A stretch of 64,000 nt of DNA from contig JADKIH010000004.1 of NCBI GenBank assembly GCA_016721305.1, forward strand, positions 186,001 through 250,000, read 5' to 3'. Numbering within the stretch: the first letter of the stretch is position 1; every line of letters starts with the position of its first letter. A model generated the notes under the pieces. It was given only the letters and a program-made list of their open reading frames with translations, was not told the origin of the DNA and made no database searches. Below, piece after piece: positions 61,305 to 64,000 of this stretch. The DNA is from Bacteroidota bacterium (GTDB lineage: Bacteria; Bacteroidota; Bacteroidia; AKYH767-A; 2013-40CM-41-45). Position numbers and translations under genes: made by a program.

Positions 61305-61763
61305 ATGAGCCACCCCAAACTCCAGTTTCTCGCCACAACCTTCCCAGTAGAAATCGCCAAAGTAGATCCTGCAACTCCGCCTGTTTTCGGGAAAATGAAT
61401 GTCATTCAAATGATCGAACACATGTCGGATTCGATTCGCGATGCGTATGGGAAAAATGTACGCACACTCGTTACTCCCGCCGATCGCTTACCTGCTATGA
61501 AAGCTTTTGTGATGAGCGAAAAAGAATTTAAACCGAATACCAAAAGCAGCCTGATGGGCGAGGAGCCCGAACCGTCGAAGTTCGATACCATAGCTGAAGC
61601 CCTAAAAGAATATCAAACGGAAATTCAAGCCTTCCAAAACCATTTCGCCGGGAAAGAAACATCGATTGTGATGAATGCGTTCTTTGGGCCATTGAATTAT
61701 GAGGAGTGGATACAGTTGTTGCATAAGCATGCTGTTCATCATCTCAAGCAGTTTGGATTTTAA
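61305..61763 (+). CDS. DinB-like four-helix protein
   Basis: A 152-residue protein with the helical pattern of the DinB/DUF1569 superfamily. The first helix has NVIQMIEHMSDSIRD (His candidate metal ligand). The C terminus, GPLNYEEWIQLLHKHAVHHLKQFGF, has the closely spaced His residues typical of the metal site. Function unknown; family members include thiol-dependent transferases and stress proteins. It starts 2 bp after a repeat array and its stop overlaps the next array. The exact subfamily is uncertain. Confidence 0.65.
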   Translation: MSHPKLQFLATTFPVEIAKVDPATPPVFGKMNVIQMIEHMSDSIRDAYGKNVRTLVTPADRLPAMKAFVMSEKEFKPNTKSSLMGEEPEPSKFDTIAEALKEYQTEIQAFQNHFAGKETSIVMNAFFGPLNYEEWIQLLHKHAVHHLKQFGF

Positions 61764-62329
61764 GTTCAAAGTTCAAAGTTCAAGGTTCAAAGTTCAAGGT
61801 TCAAGGTTCAAAGGCGAAGTCCGCTGTGGCGGATTCAGGGTTCAAAGTTTGTCTGTGGTGAATTCACGAAGTCACTTTTAGGATTTGAATAATTTGTTAG
61901 TTCTTCTTCATGGAATTTTGTGCCTTTCAGCTCTGTGTTTTTTAAATACTTGATGAACCCACTTATCATTTTGGAAACCAAAAGGACTTGACGGTACAAG
62001 TCCTCGAATTCAGATTTTGAAATATAAGAACAATCCAGAGCTACATAAGATTGACTTCTCAATTCGCCGCATGAGCCTTTTGCTATGAATAAAAATTGAA
62101 TTAATTCTTTGTTGCCGCCTCTTTCAAATCCTTCTGCAATATTCGATGAAATTGAAATCGAAGCTCGCGCCACAGCGGACTTCGCCTTTGAACCTTGAAC
62201 TTTGAACCTTGAACTTTGAACCTTGAATCCGCCACAGCGGACTTCGCCTTTGAACCTTGAACCTTGAACCTTGAACCTAGAACTTTGAACTTTGAACCTT
62301 GAACCTTGAACTTTGAACCTTGAACATAT
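61762..62329. repeat. Inverted TTGAACC arrays flanking a four-helix-bundle remnant
   Basis: At 61,762-61,851 there are TTCAAAG/TTCAAGG units followed by GGCGAAGTCCGCTGTGGCGG. At 62,166-62,329 the complementary units occur with two copies of the complementary CCACAGCGGACTTCGCC element (62,168 and 62,229). The arrays are thus inverted copies around a core of about 310 bp holding the S23-like remnant. The left array starts at the stop of the DinB-like gene, and the right one ends in the pyrR promoter. Confidence 0.88.
61835..62170 (-). pseudogene. Truncated four-helix-bundle (S23/IVP family) gene
   Basis: The - strand reads ARASISISSNIAEGFERGGNKELIQFLFIAKGSCGELRSQSYVALD ... ISGFIKYLKNTELKGTKF, the second half of the four-helix-bundle family related to proteins encoded in 23S rRNA intervening sequences and to Avd of diversity-generating retroelements. 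The first helix (normally a VWQKA-type segment with FPxEExxGLxxQIRR) is missing and replaced by translated heptamer repeats (SRFKVQG). The open frame continues upstream only through the repeats to a GTG at 62,344, so there is no normal start. I treat it as a remnant, although a repeat-fused product is possible. Confidence 0.75.
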
Positions 62330-62342
62330 TTCCCTACCTTGC
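62312..62342 (+). promoter_or_regulatory. Putative pyrR promoter formed by the end of a repeat array
   Basis: TTTG at 62,312-62,315 lies inside the last heptamer units. A 19-bp gap leads to TACCTTGC (62,335-62,342), close to the -7 consensus TAnnTTTG. The pyrR ATG is at 62,350, so the leader would be very short. Confidence 0.5.
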
Positions 62343-62349
62343 ACCCGCG

Positions 62350-62878
62350 ATGCAAAAACGACTGCTCCTTAACAGCAATGACTTCGATCTCACGATCCGG
62401 CGTCTTTCGTTTCAGTTAATCGAAAAGCACGACGATTTTTCTAATACAGCCCTTATTGGTATTCAACCGCGGGGCATTTTCGTGGCTTCGCGCATTCACA
62501 AACATCTTTGCGAAATCTTAAAAACCGATAAAATCAAGCTCGGTAGTCTGGATATTACGTTTTACCGCGACGATTTCCGTCGTCGGGAAATCAGTTCTCC
62601 AAGCGCTACGAAGATGGATTTTGATGTGGAGGATAAAAACGTTGTTCTGATCGACGATGTGCTCTATACCGGCCGTACCATTCGCGCTGCCATGGATGCA
62701 CTTATCGACTTCGGTCGCCCGCGTACAGTTGAATTGCTTACGCTCATCGATCGTCGCTACTCGTCATTTGCCGATTGCTCCGGATTATACAGGACTGCAG
62801 GTCGATACGATTACGTCGGAGAAAGTAACGGTATCGTGGAAGGAAACTGATGGGGAAGATTCTGTTTGGTTAATGTAA
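62350..62878 (+). CDS. pyrR: PyrR pyrimidine regulator / uracil phosphoribosyltransferase (frameshifted)
   Basis: A protein of about 176 residues. MQKRLLLNSNDFDLTIRRLSFQLIEKH opens it. ALIGIQPRGIFVASRI and the PRPP-binding motif NVVLIDDVLYTGRTIRAAMDAL identify PyrR, which can attenuate pyr mRNA and convert uracil to UMP. One extra base near 62,761 derails the C terminus. The corrected frame reads RHLPIAPDYTGLQVDTITSEKVTVSWKETDGEDSVWLM, ending at 62,878, which matches the family. It is 24 bp before pyrB, a common pairing. No PyrR-binding attenuator hairpin is evident in the short leader. Confidence 0.93.
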
Positions 62879-62902
62879 TTGAACTTTAAAATATAAAGAA
62901 CT

Positions 62903-63832
62903 ATGTCAACGCTGAGTACTCGTCATCTTCTTGGAATCAAAGATCTCACTCGCGCCGACATTGATTTAATTTTAGCAACGGCGGAGAATTTTAAAGACGT
63001 TATCAATCGTCCGATCCGTAAAGTTCCTTCTCTTCGCGATGTCACTATCGCCAATTTATTCTTCGAAAATTCTACTCGTACGCGTCTCTCGTTCGAACTC
63101 GCCGAAAAACGTTTGTCGGCCGATGTGATTAATTTTTCTGCATCAGCATCGTCGGTTACGAAGGGGGAAACGCTGATCGATACAGTGAACAATATTCTCG
63201 CGATGAAGACCGACATGGTCGTCATGCGTCACCCGAATGCAGGTGCGGCGATGTTTCTTTCTCGTCATGTGAAAGCGAATATCATTAACGCCGGCGACGG
63301 AGCACACGAGCATCCGACACAAGCGTTGCTCGATGCGCTCTCCATTCGTCAGTCTTTGGGTGGAATAGAAGGGAAGAAGATTGCCATCGTCGGCGACATT
63401 CTTCATTCGCGTGTTGCGCTCTCGAATATTTTCTGTCTGCAAAAACTCGGTGCGGAGGTCATGGTCTGCGGACCGACTACGCTCATGCCGAAATACATTT
63501 CATCGCTCGGTGTGAAAGTAGAATTCAATCTACGTAAAGCACTTGAATGGTGCGATGCAGCCAATATGCTCCGCATCCAACTCGAGCGCCAGGACATCCG
63601 TTACTTCCCGTCGCTCCGTGAGTATATCATGCAATACGGACTGAACAAAGAAATCCTCAACTCTCTTTCCAAGAAAATCACCATCATGCACCCCGGCCCA
63701 ATCAATCGCGGCGTAGAAATCACCAGCGACGTAGCCGACTCAGACCAGTCGATCATTCTGGATCAGGTGGAAAATGGGGTAGCGGTGAGGATGGCCGTGC
63801 TCTATCTTCTGGCTTCCCGAAGTGAATCGTGA
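62903..63832 (+). CDS. pyrB: Aspartate carbamoyltransferase catalytic subunit
   Basis: It joins carbamoyl phosphate and aspartate in the first committed step of pyrimidine synthesis. The protein is 309 residues, normal for the catalytic chain. The carbamoyl-phosphate loop is FENSTRTRLSFE, the flexible 80s loop includes SASSVTKGETLIDT, and HPNAGAA, DGAHEHPTQALLDALSI and MHPGPINRGVEI are all intact. No pyrI regulatory subunit is visible. It follows pyrR, and its carbamoyl-phosphate supplier CarB is at the other end of the window. The 168 bases after it hold nothing I can support. Confidence 0.97.
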   Translation: MSTLSTRHLLGIKDLTRADIDLILATAENFKDVINRPIRKVPSLRDVTIANLFFENSTRTRLSFELAEKRLSADVINFSASASSVTKGETLIDTVNNILAMKTDMVVMRHPNAGAAMFLSRHVKANIINAGDGAHEHPTQALLDALSIRQSLGGIEGKKIAIVGDILHSRVALSNIFCLQKLGAEVMVCGPTTLMPKYISSLGVKVEFNLRKALEWCDAANMLRIQLERQDIRYFPSLREYIMQYGLNKEILNSLSKKITIMHPGPINRGVEITSDVADSDQSIILDQVENGVAVRMAVLYLLASRSES

Positions 63833-64000
63833 TCGGTAATCGGTTTGCCGGTGGTCAGTTCTGTGTTTGTTGTTCCATAGGCAAGAGTTTTCACTACGAT
63901 TAAATTCGTTTAATTTGAGTATTTTTCGCAGTTTTTCGAGATATTTTCATTCAAAGTGACTTTGAAAAAAGCCGTTGCATACCTCACCCACATTAGCTAA

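Overview
The window is chromosomal DNA from a member of the Bacteroidota. The evidence is a type IX secretion (T9SS) gene set (PorP/SprF-like, PorE-like, PorQ, type A and type B C-terminal sorting domains, SprB repeats), Bacteroidota promoters (TTTG, about 19 bp, TAnnTTTG), a CarB without the C-terminal MGS domain, and the order porQ-cmk-ispH. I cannot place it below phylum. No tRNA, rRNA, CRISPR array, phage gene or transposase is visible.

Layout. 0-3 kb: 3' end of carB, a 63-bp tandem repeat and a small DUF4834-like protein. 3.1-10.4 kb: envelope glycan genes (YfhO-like membrane protein, glycosyltransferase, PIG-L deacetylase, LpxD-like acyltransferase, asparagine synthetase). 10.5-13.8 kb: secreted metzincin protease with a T9SS signal. 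13.9-17.7 kb: divergent cyanophycinase and cyanophycin synthetase. 18.1-31 kb: a T9SS surface cluster with two SprB-repeat adhesins (7 and 17 repeats) around PorP/SprF-like and PorE-like genes. 31.1-36.2 kb: leftward operon of three surface or envelope proteins. 36.4-47.3 kb: signalling and exopolysaccharide-like block: a sigma-54 activator with a receiver but no DNA-binding domain, an unrecognised anchored protein, then GT2, HEAT, CotH, a TPR-plus-barrel YaiO-like protein, a CheY-like protein and a hybrid kinase. 47.4-51 kb: barrel protein with Ca-binding repeats, SPOR protein, LOG protein. 51-57.2 kb: uvrA, porQ, cmk, ispH. 57.7-59.5 kb: rpsA. 59.9-61.8 kb: M28 peptidase and a DinB-like protein. 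62.3-63.8 kb: pyrR-pyrB.

Two window-wide properties matter. First, about 20 genes are broken by single-base indels, many in runs of A or T, while both sides remain conserved. I read these as uncorrected assembly errors and annotate the genes across the breaks. A run of 30 G between porQ and cmk points the same way. Second, the spacers are filled with 7- or 8-bp repeats of several unrelated sequence classes. In five places two arrays face each other as inverted copies around a unique core, and one core holds a truncated four-helix-bundle (S23/IVP) gene. The least explained items are these inverted arrays, a 16-mer shared by two promoter regions on either side of the sigma-54 regulator, and the GT2-HEAT-CotH-TPR/barrel cluster, which may be a synthase-dependent exopolysaccharide system with a surface kinase.
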